Shown here piece after piece: positions 1-11,100 of a stretch of 64,000 bases of DNA. The notes under the pieces are model-generated. The model made no database searches. It was not told the DNA's origin and saw only the letters and a program-made list of their open reading frames with translations. Each line of letters begins with the position of its first letter. The stretch's first letter is position 1. This stretch comes from Zygnema cylindricum. Lineage: Eukaryota; Streptophyta; Zygnematophyceae; Zygnematales; Zygnemataceae. The stretch lies in the NCBI GenBank assembly GCA_037447655.1, contig JBBHKE010001180.1:69925-133924 (forward strand), read 5' to 3'. A program made the translations under genes and the position numbers.

Positions 1-27
1 TGCCTAAGCCTCTTCTCCCCCCCCCAC

Positions 28-3000
28 CTGGCAGCTTGTGGTGCCCCGATGCCTCGGCCACAAAGTCAATGAGAGGCCCCGCAGCTCCGAATCCGTTGAC
101 TTTCCACGCTAATTCTGGTGAGTGTCGAACGATATCTCTCAAAACTCCCGCAGCGCCTCTCTTCAAACTGTCGTCGGAGCCTTTTCCCGCGAGGGAGGAG
201 AGGAGAGAGATGAATCCCTCGGACTCTACTACGGCCTGAGGAGAGAGGAGAGAGGATAGAGGAGGAGAGAGGAGAGGGGGGAGGAGAGAGGAGAGGGGGG
301 AGGAGAGAGGAGAGAGGAGAGGAGAAAGGAGATAGGTGGAGACAGGTGTGAGTTTGGTAGAAGTTGTGGAGGGTTTGGTACAGGTTGTTGAGTCGTATTA
401 GAGATTGGTGTTTTATTAATGAATGTTGTTGGTATTAGAGAATGCTGTTGTTGTTAAAAAATACTGTTGGTATTAAAGAATGCTGTTCTTATCAAAGAAT
501 GTTGTTGTTATCAATGAATGTTGCTGTTATTAAAGAAATTTGTTGTCATATGTTGTTGTTATTAATAAATGTTTTTGTTATTAAAGAATGTTGTTGTCAT
601 TAAAGAAGGTTGTTTTATATTAAATAATGTTTGTTTGTTTGTTTGTTTGTTAACTGGACATTTTACTTAAGTTTGTTCGAGAGAGTTTGGTAAGGAGTGG
701 TGTGAGTTGATTAATTTTTTGTTATGGAGTGTAGTGAGTTTTAAAGAACACTATTGTATCAGATATGGAAGTTTGACAAATGCTAGAGTTGTCCATCTAA
801 GTTTTTTAATTAACTTAAAATACTTTACATGTCGCTAGAGTTTTTTTTCGTGTTGTTTATCAATTGAAATTGCAAACAATATATGGCGATGTCGGTATAT
901 TAAATTAGTGACAAGCTCAACTGACTGATAAGTGTACGATACTAGTACGTAAATTAGTATGCAACTAGTACGTAAGTTAGTACGTAAATTAGTGTGTAAA
1001 TTAGTACAAAAATTTAGAAGAAACAGGATATATTTCTGGTCAAAAGTTTACCAACATAAATTCTGCGTACAAAATACGACGAATAAAAATCAAGGTACAA
1101 AGTCAAACATTTGGTAAATGTAATTTTCTACATGAATTCATTACGGTACGGAATAGTACGGTACACCATGTACCGTTATTAGAGTCAATGTTTTTTTTTC
1201 GCCACTTTAACACCTTTTCTCGGTTTTCACGTATCAAATTTTTAAATCCAAAATCTGACGAAACCGATGGAAAGGTAAGGATCTCAACTTACGATTGGTG
1301 GTTTCCAACCGGAAATAGGACAAGTGTGAATGGCAACCGTCGAAAAAAAAACAAACAAAAGGCACGAAAACTTCCCTAGTTTCCTCTTCGTCGTTCTTTC
1401 CTTTCCGTTGTGTGTCAAATTTTGGATTAGAATCCGATAAGTGTAACCAGAGAAAAGTAGATGCAAGTGGCAAAAAGAACATGGACGCTAATATTACCTT
1501 TCCATCGCAACCATTGGATTTTGGATTAAAAAATCCGATAAGTGAAATAGGAAAAGTTGATTAAAGTGGAAAAAACAATATTGATGCTAATTTTACTTTT
1601 CCATCGAAAACCGTCGGATTAGAAAACCGTCGGACAAGTGTGAACGGAGAAAAGATGATTAAAGTGGCGAGAAAACGTTGACATTAATTTTATTTTCCCT
1701 AGAAACTGTTTAAAAATAGGACAAATGCAACGGGAGAAAAGACGATTAAAGTGGTAAGAAATAAAATTTGACGTTAAAATTACCTTTCCATCACAACCGA
1801 TGAATTAAAAACCCGACAAGTAAAAAGAAAAGATTACTAAAGCAAACAAAAAAAGATTTACACTAACAAGTGTGAAAGGAGAAAAAACGATTAAAGTGGC
1901 GAAAAAAACATTAACACTAATAACGGTAAACTGTATTATGTTACTAAGAAAACTTTTGAACCTCTACGGCTAGCGAAAAAAAAAACCGTTGAGTAATACG
2001 GATACCGTTGAAATTTACGGATAGTAATGATATTTGGATATTCCCGTTGATATATCGTGATAATATATAAAAGATAATTGCTAACGAAAAAAATATCAAG
2101 TTTCCACACCCGCGAAAAAAAGTACAAATCGAGTATCGGCAAATTGTAATTATTTTTTTTAATTGACTTCACTAGGTTTTTATTATAGATCTCTATCTTC
2201 TGGTGAATAGGCTTCTTTTGGGTTTAGATCTTTTGTTCTTATCTTACAAACATTTAAAATATATATTTATAAATACATTTGATTGCCCGAGAAAGCTCAT
2301 TATTTAAGATTTTTACGGTTTTTTATAAAAAAAATGCCTATATCAAAACAGCAGTTACCTTGGAGAAAAAACAAATAATAAATAAATATATAAATAAATA
2401 ACCACAAGAAAAAAGAAGGTAAACAAATTAATACGACAAAAAAAAAGCAAAGTAAGACAAAAACGCAAGGAAAAATGGAGTAAAGTAAAATAAAAACAAA
2501 CATAAAATAAATAAATACGAATAAACATACAAACAAATTTAGATGACAACAAAAAAAAAAAATGCATCTGTAACCTCCCCCTCCTTCCTCTCCTCATCTC
2601 CCTCCCCCTCTTCCTCCCACTCCCCTCCCCCTCCCCCTCCCCCTCCCCCCCTCCCTCTACCACTACCCTCCCCCTCTTCCTTTCTCTCTCTCTCCCCCTC
2701 CCTCTCCCCTCTCCAACTCCCCCCTCCCCTCCCCCCTCTTCCTTCCACTCCCTCTCCCCCTCTTCCTTCCACTCCCCTCCCCCTCCCCCTCCCCCTCCCC
2801 CTCCCACTCTCTCTCTCCCCCCCTCCCTCTCCCACTCCCCCTCCCCTCCCCCTCTTCCTCCCTCTCCCTCTCCCTCTCCCCCTCCCCCTCTCCCTCCCTT
2901 CCCCTCTCCCACTCCCCTCCCTCCCCCTCCCTCTCCCTCTCCCCCCCCCCCTCCTCACCTGGGCGAGCGGCTCGTCGTGTTTCACAATTTGTCCTAAACA

Positions 3001-6000
3001 CATAATAGCCTGCGAGAGAAAAAAAAAAAGACCCACGATTATATGTTCGATTATAATATTTCACAAAAAAGGGTACGGAAAATAATGACGGCAACCTAAA
3101 ACTCTCTCTCTCTCCTTCCCTCCCTCCCCCTCCCCTTCTCTTCCTCTCCCCCCCTCTTCCTCTCCCCCTCCCTTCTTCTCCCCCGCCCTCCCTCTGCCTT
3201 CCTCTCCCCCTCCCCCTCCTCTCCCCCTCTCCCCCCACTACCCCCTCCCTCCCTCCCTCCCCTCTCCCTCCTCCCTCCCTTCCCTCCCCTCCCTCCCCTC
3301 CCTCCCCCTCCTCCCTCCCTCCCCTTCCCCCTCTCCCCCCCACCTGCCGCTTGACTCTCTCGTTCGAAGAAGCCAACAGCGCAACCGTGCCCTCCACAGC
3401 CCCTGCCCCTATCGCTTTCCCTCTCGCCCCTCCCTCCCCTTCTCCCTCTCCCTCTCCCTCCCTCTTCTCCCTGACAGGGTCAGCATAGAGTCCCCACCTG
3501 CCGCTTGACCCTCTCGTCAGAAGAGGACAAAAGTGCTACAGTGCCGGCCACCGCCCCGGCTTCTCGCGCCTGATTGGCCGATTGGCCACTGTGACGGGCG
3601 ATGTCGCCAATAGCCGACAGAGACATTCGCTGCACCGCAACGTCCGGGTCCTGGAAAAGACAAAATACACAAAAGATAAAAAAACACAAAACTCAAAAAA
3701 CAGAAGACAAAAGAAACAGGAGGCAAAAAAAGCATGAGGCGAAATAAACACGAGTCAAGATAAGCAAAAGACAAAATAAACATAAGGGAAAGGAAACAAA
3801 AGGGAAAATAAACCAAAGACAAGAAACAGAAGACAAAAGACAAAAGAAACAAAAGACAAGAAAATCAAAAGAACAAAAAAACTTAAGACAAAAAACATAA
3901 AATATCGACCGTGAAATTTACAACCGAGGGAGGGATGGAGGGGAGGGAGGGAGGGAGGGGGAGGGAGGGAGGGGAGGAGGAAGTGAACAGGCAAAAAAGA
4001 AAGAAAAGAAAAAAACAAAAAAATATCGACCACAAACTTTACAACTTGAGGGAAGGAGGGGGAAGTGAACAGCATCAATTAAGGTGTACAATATACCTTG
4101 AATCGCTGTTAGCAGTAAAGACAAAATAAACATAAGGGAAAGGAAACAAAAGGGAAAATAAACCACCAATTTGGTTTAGTGTGATTAATTATTGGTTCGA
4201 GTAACATGGAATACGAACGAGTAATTACTAAATTAGTGTTAGGAACGGAAAAATTAGCATTATTAAGACTATTTTGAGTTCTAATATGTGATTCAGAAAA
4301 AAAGGCACCAAAGAAGTGGTATTAACGCTAATAAAAATTTACGATGTATTAATTCAAGTGTACAGCAATGATTGAAGTGGACTGTGTGAATGGTAAAAGA
4401 CGAGAACTTTCCGTCATTTGAACCACAAAAAAAAGCTTTTCAACTGCCCTACACTAAAGTGGACAGATAGAAGCACATGAGAGAGAGAAAAAGAGAGAGA
4501 GGGAGAGGAAGAGAGAGAGAGAGAGAGACAGAGAAAGAGAGAGTAGAGTTAATAGAGTTGATAAAGTTCCACATGCCTGCAAATTTAGTGTCGTCTACCT
4601 TAGGGCTCCAGTATCGGCCATAAAATCTCCGACCTCTAATTACACCAATTAAAGTGTACATAACAAGTTAAAGTGGACATGATAAGTAAAATTGGACATA
4701 TCTACACGCTTAGTCTCATCAATCTTAAAACTACAACCTCTAATTACACGAATTAAAGTGTACATAACATATTAAAGTGGACATAACAAGCAAATTTCAA
4801 CACGTCTCCACATTTAGTGCCATCTATTTTAAAACTACAACCTCTAATAAGACCAATTAAAGCATATAATACTAATAAAAACGGGCACAAAAATTAAAGT
4901 GGATGTTTGGCGGTAATAAACAAAACTTTCCATGGCTCGACCTTTATAGCTCCAATACCGACCACCGAATTTGCAACCTCTAACCACACTAATTAAATTG
5001 CACATTTTTAATCGAAGTGGAGGTAACAGACAAAACTTTTCCATACCAAGAATTTTCATACGCCTGCAAATTTAATATCATCGATCTTAAAGCTCGAATA
5101 CCGACCACAAGACTTACAACCTCCAACTCCACTTGGTAAAGTAAAGTAAACCTCGACTAAGTAACATAAACACCGGGATTGATAATTAAAGCTATATAGT
5201 ACCAATCAAAGTGGAAAGTTAGAATTTTCACATGCCTGTAAATTTAATATCATCAATCGTAAAGCTTGGATACCGACCACGAGACTTATAACCTCCCACT
5301 AGGTAAAGTAAACCTCGACTAAGTAAAATAAACACCGATAATTAACGCTATATAATACCAATCAAAGTGGAAAGATAAAATTTTCACATACCTGTAAATT
5401 CAATGTCATCAAACGTAACGCTCCAGTATCGATAACCCGATTTGCAATATCTTCACTACATCGTCCTATATGACCCAAAGCACTCGAGGCCGTCTCTTTC
5501 ACCGTAGGATTCGGATCGACCAAACATTCGGCCAATGAGGGAATAGCTCCGGCTTCCAACAAATCTTGGACTCTCATTGGATGACGAGCCACGGCTTTGA
5601 GAGCAAATGTGGCCGCTTTTCGTTGTTGTCGATGTTGGGTCCTAGGAAAAATAAAAAGTTACAAAGGGAAAAGTAAAAATTTGAGTGGAAATTGACATGA
5701 AATTGACATGAGACATGAAATTGAAATGAGATTGACGGGAATTTGATTGTTTATTATCGGATATTGGACATTTGGGGTTAACAAAATGTCCGGAAATGAT
5801 AGTAGATATTGACATTTGACATCGGTTGTGTGGAAAAAGATAGAAATTTCATTTAATTTAGGATAGTTTTGGACGAAGGCTAAAAGGTTAATATTTCGAA
5901 TTTATTGAAAAAGAGAATGCCCAACGGATGATAAATTTGTTAGATCACAAGAAAAAGAATTAAACAAATTGATTTTTTATTTTATTTTCTTTTGACATGT

Positions 6001-8945
6001 TTTTGTGATTTCGAAAGGTAACGATATAGTTGTACTTCAGTAAAATGTCGATGATTATGACTGAAGATAGGAAGTTTTTAGAAATTCAATTTCAATTGAA
6101 AAATGGACTTAAACACTAAAATTGGACAACGACCAATAAACATAAACCGTTTTAGAATAAAATTCATAGTCGATCATTAAAAGTAAAAAGCGCAGTAAAT
6201 GTTATGACATATAAATCTTAAAAGTTCAAAATTAAAAATCAAATATTAGAGACTACACAGGAGCGATTGCCATCAATAAATTAACGCTGTGTTTTATTCT
6301 TACACTGAGTGCCTAAATTTACTGTCAATAAATACTATTTAACCACCTAAGCCTTGATTAATACACCCCAAAGTTCCAAATCAATGTAGTGTTACTCATA
6401 TACTTTGTGTTATTCGATTAGCGTGTTTTCCTATGTGAAATTCTCCCTTTTCTATGTCAAATTCTCCCTTTTCTATGTGAAATTCTTCCCTTGTATGTCA
6501 AATAGGTTACATTCTGCCTTTCAAACTTGATTTCTGCCTGTCTATTTTGTCAATAACTATCTTCGAAGGTTAAATTCTTTTTTAAATTAATTTCAATTAA
6601 TTTCTCCATGTCAGATTTTAGGGTTTTTTCGAACAACTTACCCTAGGGCCATAACGAGACCCGGGAGAAGACCTCGCTGAACAATATCTCGCGCCCATTC
6701 TTCGCTGCTATTGGCCAGCCTCCCGAGGGCCAGAATCGCGGCATTTTGTACAGCGGGCAGGCTGTCCTGCAAAAGCGGCCGGAGAAGAGCCATGGCTCCC
6801 AGCGACTGCAAACTCTCCACGTGCTGCCACATGTCACTCACATGGAGCCACATGTCAGCCACATGTTGTCTTATTTCGTCTCATTACACCATGACGTCAA
6901 TTTTTTGTTTTCTCTTTTTTTTGTTTTCAATTTTGCCACGTGTTACTCACAAGGAGCAGCCAGTCATATGACTGACACTGACACGTGTCACTCATATGTT
7001 GTCTCAGTATGCCACATCAGCAATGCATTGCCACGTGTCATATGGAGCCATGTGTCGACCTTTCACTTTCTCGTTATGCCACATCAGCAACATATTCCTT
7101 GTTTTGTCACGTGTCACTCCCATGGAGCAGCCACGTGCCAATACCATGTTGTCTCATTATGCCACATCAGCAACATTCACCAACGTCATTTTCACTGATG
7201 TGTCAGACAAATGTTGTCTCATTGTGCCACATTTTCTCATATTACCATGCGTCACTCATATGGAGCAGCCACATGTCAACCTTTTATTGTCTCATTAAGC
7301 CACATCAGCAATTTTTTTTCTTCATTTTGCCACGTGTCACTCACATGGAATAGCCACGTGTCAAACTCAAATTGTAATATTGTGCCACATCAGCAATATT
7401 TTCTACCTTTTGCCATGTGTGAAGTTTATCACAAAACACGTATTGTTGCTTATGGTGTACTCCTAAACCTTGTACCCCTATTAGAGTAAATAATTATAAT
7501 TCGAGCGAGTGTTTTACTCACCTAAAATCATAAATTAGCGTTAATAACACTTTTTAGATAAGTGGCTCCTAATGACCCACGTGGCATAACATAATTTAGT
7601 GTAATCAAAACAGTATGTGTGCGTATATGTATTTTATGTTTTGGTATTAAATACACCAGAACATATTCAGTATATAATCAATAATCAATAATCAAATCTG
7701 CTTTAACGCTGATAATTCACTAACTTCAATAATGATATAGTGTGGGACTTCCCTTAAGTAAACATTGCGACTCGTTTACGAGAAACGAATAAGTGACAAA
7801 AAAACTTTTAAGAAAAGTAGAACAAAACAACTTTGGCGTAAAAATGTAGCATACCGATTTTAACGTAAAGGATTTAACGTAAAACGTAACAATTTGTAAT
7901 TCATATGTAAAGACATAAGTTTTTCTAAAATTCAGAAGTAAAAAACTTGAAAATGAGAAGTTCATATTTAAGCCAATATTCAACTTCTCTTAAAAATTAG
8001 ATTATTCTAAGGAATGGAAAAGATATTTATCCAAAACCAATAATCAGCTCTTAATTAGTTATAAAAAAGCTTTAACTTTCACAATGGTGTTAATGGTGAA
8101 GAAAAATTTTAGTTTATCGTTTTATCTAAATAATTTATGCATACGTTGAACATGTATAGATCTCCCTCATCACTCTCTCCCTTTCCCCCCTTCCCCTCCC
8201 CCTTCCCCTCCTCTCTCCCTTCTTCCCTTTTTCACCTCCATATAAAAAATGATCTTCAAAGGATAATTTTTAGTCAGTTAAAAACATGGTTTTGCTCACA
8301 TCCAGGAAAAATAAGAAATTTGTTTTTTGTCTAATTTGTAATCTTACCTCTGAACTGGATGCCACGTCCGCGAAAAAAAACCAAATGGTTGTTAGAATAG
8401 TGCGTCTACGGTTTTTTAGTGCGTTTTCGGTTTTTTTAGTGCGTCTATGATTTTTTAGTGCGTTTTCGGGTTATTTAGTATGTTTTAGGATTTTAAAATT
8501 AAGGCATTTTTGATTTGTTTTGCTTTGATTCCGATTTGCGCACCAGGTCAGCAAAAAAATTCCAACTGATTGTATAAATTCAGTGCGGTTTCGAGTTTCG
8601 TATTCGTACGTGAGACATTATTTAGTGCGTTTTCGAGTTTCGTACGAACCTAAGGCATTTACTCTTTTTTGGAAGTTGGATGCAAGGTCAGGAAAACAAC
8701 TCGAACTGGCTGTAAGAATTCAGTGCGATTTAGTGTTCCTATGGCAGTATTTAGTGCGTTTTAGGGTTTCGTACGATTCCTAAGCCATTAATTTTTGGAC
8801 TTACTTCTGCGTTGGATGCCAGGTCAGCAAGTCCGCTGACGAATGCCATCCTGGCGCGATGGTATTGGTCGAGAAGATGTACGGCCGATCTGTTGACGTC
8901 ACCTTCCGTACGAGGGATGCCATAGGAAGGAGAGACCGCCAGCAT
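28..8945 (-). CDS. SPAG6: SPAG6/PF16-like axonemal central-pair armadillo protein (3' part off window)
   Basis: Six coding exons, in transcript order: 8945-8805, 6823-6642, 5641-5392, 3650-3498, 3009-2959 and 235-28. All have AG acceptors and GT donors, and their phases join without a break into about 328 residues. The translation follows SPAG6/PF16 closely: an N-terminal QYHRAR segment, then armadillo repeats with blocks such as LLRPLLQDSLPAVQNAAI, LALGRLAN, AGAIPSLAECLVDPNP, SALGHIGRCSEDIA and AIGDIARHSGQSA. The family is about 500 residues, so roughly a third of the protein lies off the left edge. PF16/SPAG6 stabilises the C1 microtubule of the ciliary central pair; in plants that means sperm flagella. 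The start at 8945 (MLAVSPSYG) gives an N-terminus about 20 residues longer than animal orthologues; an in-frame ATG further upstream exists at 9017. The introns are crowded with repeats, including duplicated pieces of exons 1, 3 and 4. Confidence 0.92.
240..345. repeat. GAGAGGAG-rich purine tract in SPAG6 intron
   Basis: Imperfect tandem GAGAGGAGA/GGGGAGGAG repeat immediately upstream (sense direction) of the exon at 235-28. Apart from this tract and the inverted-repeat element at 1164-1933, the 2.7-kb intron between 236 and 2958 is AT-rich and has no coding signal I could find. It holds scattered short TTGTTGTTATTAAAGAATG repeats at about 415-620. Confidence 0.85.
1164..1933. mobile_element. 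TA-flanked inverted-repeat element (T family) in SPAG6 intron
   Basis: The ends are about 40-bp imperfect inverted repeats: CACC-TGTACCGTTATTAGAGT at the left mirrors ACACTAATAACGGTAAACTG at the right. Both ends continue into a stretch reading as AATG, T(n), CGCCACTTT. TA dinucleotides flank both ends (1162-1163 and 1934-1935). The interior repeats ATTAAAGTGG and AACCGTCGGATT blocks several times. No transposase is visible, so this is a non-autonomous MITE-like element related to the other T-family copies in the window. Confidence 0.6.
2575..2952. repeat. CCCTCC-type pyrimidine tract beside SPAG6 donor
   Basis: Nearly pure C/T on the plus strand (CTCCCCCTCCC units), so a G/A-only tract on the transcribed sense strand. 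It begins directly after the GTGAGG donor of the 3009-2959 exon. The long open frames it produces on both strands are artefacts of the simple repeat. Confidence 0.9.
3105..3480. repeat. Pyrimidine tracts flanking a duplicated SPAG6 exon end
   Basis: Two C/T-only tracts (about 3105-3345 and 3422-3475) flank the partial exon copy at 3345-3421. The composition matches the tract at 2575-2952. Confidence 0.85.
3345..3421 (-). pseudogene. Partial duplicate of the 3' end of SPAG6 exon 3650-3498
   Basis: The minus strand reads AVEGTVALLASSNERVKRQ followed by a GTGGGG donor. The genuine exon ends AVAGTVALLSSSDERVKRQ, also with a GTGGGG donor. Only about 75 bases of exon are present and no clear acceptor precedes them, so I read this as a decayed tandem copy of the exon end plus donor. 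It could instead be an alternative exon; transcripts would tell. Confidence 0.7.
3925..4170. repeat. GGGAGG tract and short duplicated blocks in SPAG6 intron
   Basis: A GGGAGGGA tract at about 3925-3985 lies between two copies of a block reading AATATCGACC..TTTACAAC (near 3899 and 4021). The block AACATAAGGGAAAGGAAACA occurs at about 3779 and again at about 4128. No coding signal. Confidence 0.6.
4560..5300 (-). repeat. Tandem decayed copies of SPAG6 exon 3 donor end
   Basis: The genuine exon 5641-5392 ends on the plus strand as ACATACCTGTAAATTCAATG followed by TCATCAAACGTAACGCTCCAG. Related blocks recur downstream at about 5228, 5057, 4937, 4802, 4700 and 4571. Examples are CACATGCCTGTAAATTTAAT and CATACGCCTGCAAATTTAAT, each followed by ATCATCRAT..TAAAGCT and ACAACCTC. 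They decay with distance from the exon. No copy keeps an open frame of useful length. Confidence 0.8.
6824..7420. repeat. Minisatellite rich in CACGTG (G-box) at SPAG6 exon 2
   Basis: Imperfect tandem repeat of roughly 70-120 bp with recurring blocks GCCACGTGTCACTCACATGG, TTGTCTCATTATGCCACATC and AGCAA. The palindrome CACGTG occurs at 6818, 6937, 6982, 7032, 7108, 7132, 7331 and 7355. The array starts right at the acceptor of exon 6823-6642, and the first CACGTG straddles the exon border. The plus-strand ORFs here are repeat artefacts. Confidence 0.8.
8343..8700 (-). repeat. Tandem copies of SPAG6 exon 1 donor end in intron 1
   Basis: The genuine exon ends (minus strand) CTGACCTGGCATCCAACGCA, then GAA and the donor GTAAGT. 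At 8373-8343 a copy reads GGACGTGGCATCCAGTTCAG, then AG and an intact GTAAGA donor. Weaker copies lie at about 8530-8560 (GCACCAGGTCAGCAAA on plus) and 8668-8690 (GTTGGATGCAAGGTCAGG on plus). They are separated by AGTGCGTTTTCGG-type spacers. Confidence 0.7.
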
Positions 8946-10226
8946 GGCGATTCCGTACAATAAAAAATCGGCAAGTTTTGGCACACGTGTCGCACGTGTG
9001 ATATGCGGACGAATCAAAAGGTTCGAATGTCACAAATTCGGCGTGGTTTTCCTCTACACCAGGTGTCAATGGAGAGCTTTCAGGGAGAGAGAGAGGGAGA
9101 GGGAGAGGGAGAGGGAGAGGAGAGAGAGGCAAGGGAGGGGAGAGAGGTGAGAGAGAGACGATGGAGAGAATACAGCCCTAATTTGACGAGTTTTGAGCGT
9201 CGTACGGTACTGTACGGTACATAATGTATTGTACTACAAGTCTATAGGACAAGGAGAACGTACGCCGTACAGAGGTACAAGTTTGGACGCTGTACGGGAT
9301 CTAATGTACGGAATATTAGAAACACTATATGAGATGTTCCGTACTTCTACGTATTGTTATTCTATATAGTATGCGTATAATATGGTGAAACTGCATATAG
9401 CGTTTCTAATTGTGCTCGCACATTTGAACCATTAACGAAGTAATGATTGGTCGGCGGTTGGGAATTGATGGACCGACTTTTTTTCTTAAAAAAAATCTTT
9501 TTTTTGATGGACCGACTGAAACTGTACGGATATTGCGATGTACGACAGTACAGTACAATACAATAGTACTGTACGGTGTGCCATCCAATTAAGACAAGTT
9601 CTGGCATCAAAATCTTGGCGATCTATGTCTTTCGTACAGATGTGAGACTATACCGCACGTACAGTACGTCCACGTCAGCTTGGCATTTGAGCTGTACAGT
9701 AGTGCTGTACGAATGATCTGGCCCTTTGTTAGGACTTGAAAATCGTACGGTAAATGACTTGAAGGACGCTTTGCGATTTTGACGTTTTCTTATTGAAATG
9801 TATTCTTATGTGCACACTCATCAAATCGTAAGGAATGGTGGAATTTGAATAATCAGCTTAGAGATCGGTTTTCTTATGAATCTGACGTGTGTACATAGGA
9901 AAATGACAAAAAAAAAATTACAACAAATGTGTAACAAAGGAGCATGAAAAATTGAAAACAGTCAGGACGGGATCCGGAAACGACAAATATACCGTACGTG
10001 AACGCCATAAGGTTCCTGTACGGAGATTTTTTCAGCATTAAATATTTGAATTTGTTAACCCTAAAAGTGGAAAAGTTTCTGAGGCTGTCCTTCACTTTGG
10101 GAGATTTTAAAGATCGATGTCAAATGTTTATTTTTTTTCATAATAAAATCTTTCTTTCTAAATGTACGGCATTACTGCGTTACAATTATCGCGGCCAATT
10201 ATAATTCTTACAGCCATTCATGCCAC
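8946..10226. other. Intergenic region upstream of SPAG6
   Basis: Presumed promoter and 5' UTR of SPAG6. It contains a GAGAGG microsatellite (about 9084-9165) and many GTACGG/CGTAC words. Two poly-T/A-rich inverted stretches with GATGGACCGACT copies lie at about 9467-9515. I see no TATA box I would defend and no convincing ORF. Confidence 0.5.
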
Positions 10227-10581
10227 GTAGGACAGAATTCATGCTAAAAGTACAATTTTAGAGATCTCCGGGTCAGCGGGTAACGGATGTACCAGATTTA
10301 GCAGCGGCAGCCGATTCGCCCGTACGATACTGCAATCAATTGCCGCGGGAGATTACTGGTTCGACGATGCTTCCGAGGCGACGGTCAAAATTTTGTCCTT
10401 TAGGATAATTGACAAAAAAAATCGCCTGGGAAGTGAGTCAAAGGACGACTTCTATTTATGGCACGACGGTGCGAACCAACCCATGTGGCAGTCGTCGTTT
10501 CCAACGGGTTCAAACTGTAGATTTTACAAAGAAACCGTTACATATGACACAGGGTTAGCCACGTCGGATTGTTCCATGTAA
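10227..10581 (+). CDS. Unidentified open frame, possible terminal exon
   Basis: One plus-strand frame stays open for about 118 codons from just after a TAG near 10227 to the TAA at 10579-10581. Its composition is not simple repeat and includes DDFYLWHDGANQPMWQSS, four cysteines in the readable part and a Cys-Ser-Met end. The first in-frame ATG is only at 10393. A TTTTAG acceptor-like site near 10260 would fit an internal or last exon whose upstream partners I cannot see. I do not recognise a family. It could be a relic of a gene or of a transposon-captured fragment. Confidence 0.3.
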
Positions 10582-10608
10582 CGTCGACAGTTGCAAGTCT
10601 AATCACTA

Positions 10609-11100
10609 CACCGTGAATCGCTATTAGCGTAATAAAATAGATAGCGTAATGAAACAATTAGCGTACTTTACGGTAAATTGGGTTTTTTAGGGTACACAAT
10701 GATACTACAGTAATTTATCATTAACTCTAATTTGTAAACTGCTTTGTAAAAAATTCGGCACATAATATGTCCACACTAAAACATGTAGATGTACAAATTG
10801 TTCAAATCGTACGCCGTCGCGTTTTTTTGACATCCGCGTATGCCGGAAAATATTTACGCAATTACATATTATTATATTTTCTGTACTTTTATATTTGAAA
10901 AGGTACGAAATAGTACGGATACGACAGTCCGTACACCACACTATTCAAAAGGGCACTAAATTACAGTTATGAACCGTATTGAGCGGGGTACCTCAAATAA
11001 CGTTCAGAAGCATTTAGCGTACTTTATTCTATTTGAGAATTTGCCGAAAAAAAAGAGGTACCCCAATTAGCGTCATGTACGCTAATAGCGATCCGCGGTT
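10609..11100. mobile_element. T-family MITE, TA-flanked
   Basis: Left end CACCGTGAATCGCTATTAGC, right end GCTAATAGCGATCCGCGG plus TT: imperfect inverted repeats, flanked by TA (10607-10608, 11101-11102). It contains repeated blocks with TTAGCGTA and no ORF. Related to the other elements ending in CACCG-GAATCG. Confidence 0.65.

Noticed and set aside
2355-3397. Long ORFs on both strands rich in Gly/Arg/Glu or Ser/Pro/Leu
   Set aside because: They are translations of simple C/T repeats inside SPAG6 introns; only the short exon pieces within them are real.
6746-7489. Plus-strand His/Ser/Cys-rich ORFs in three frames
   Set aside because: Three frames open over a tandem repeat with few stops; no gene.
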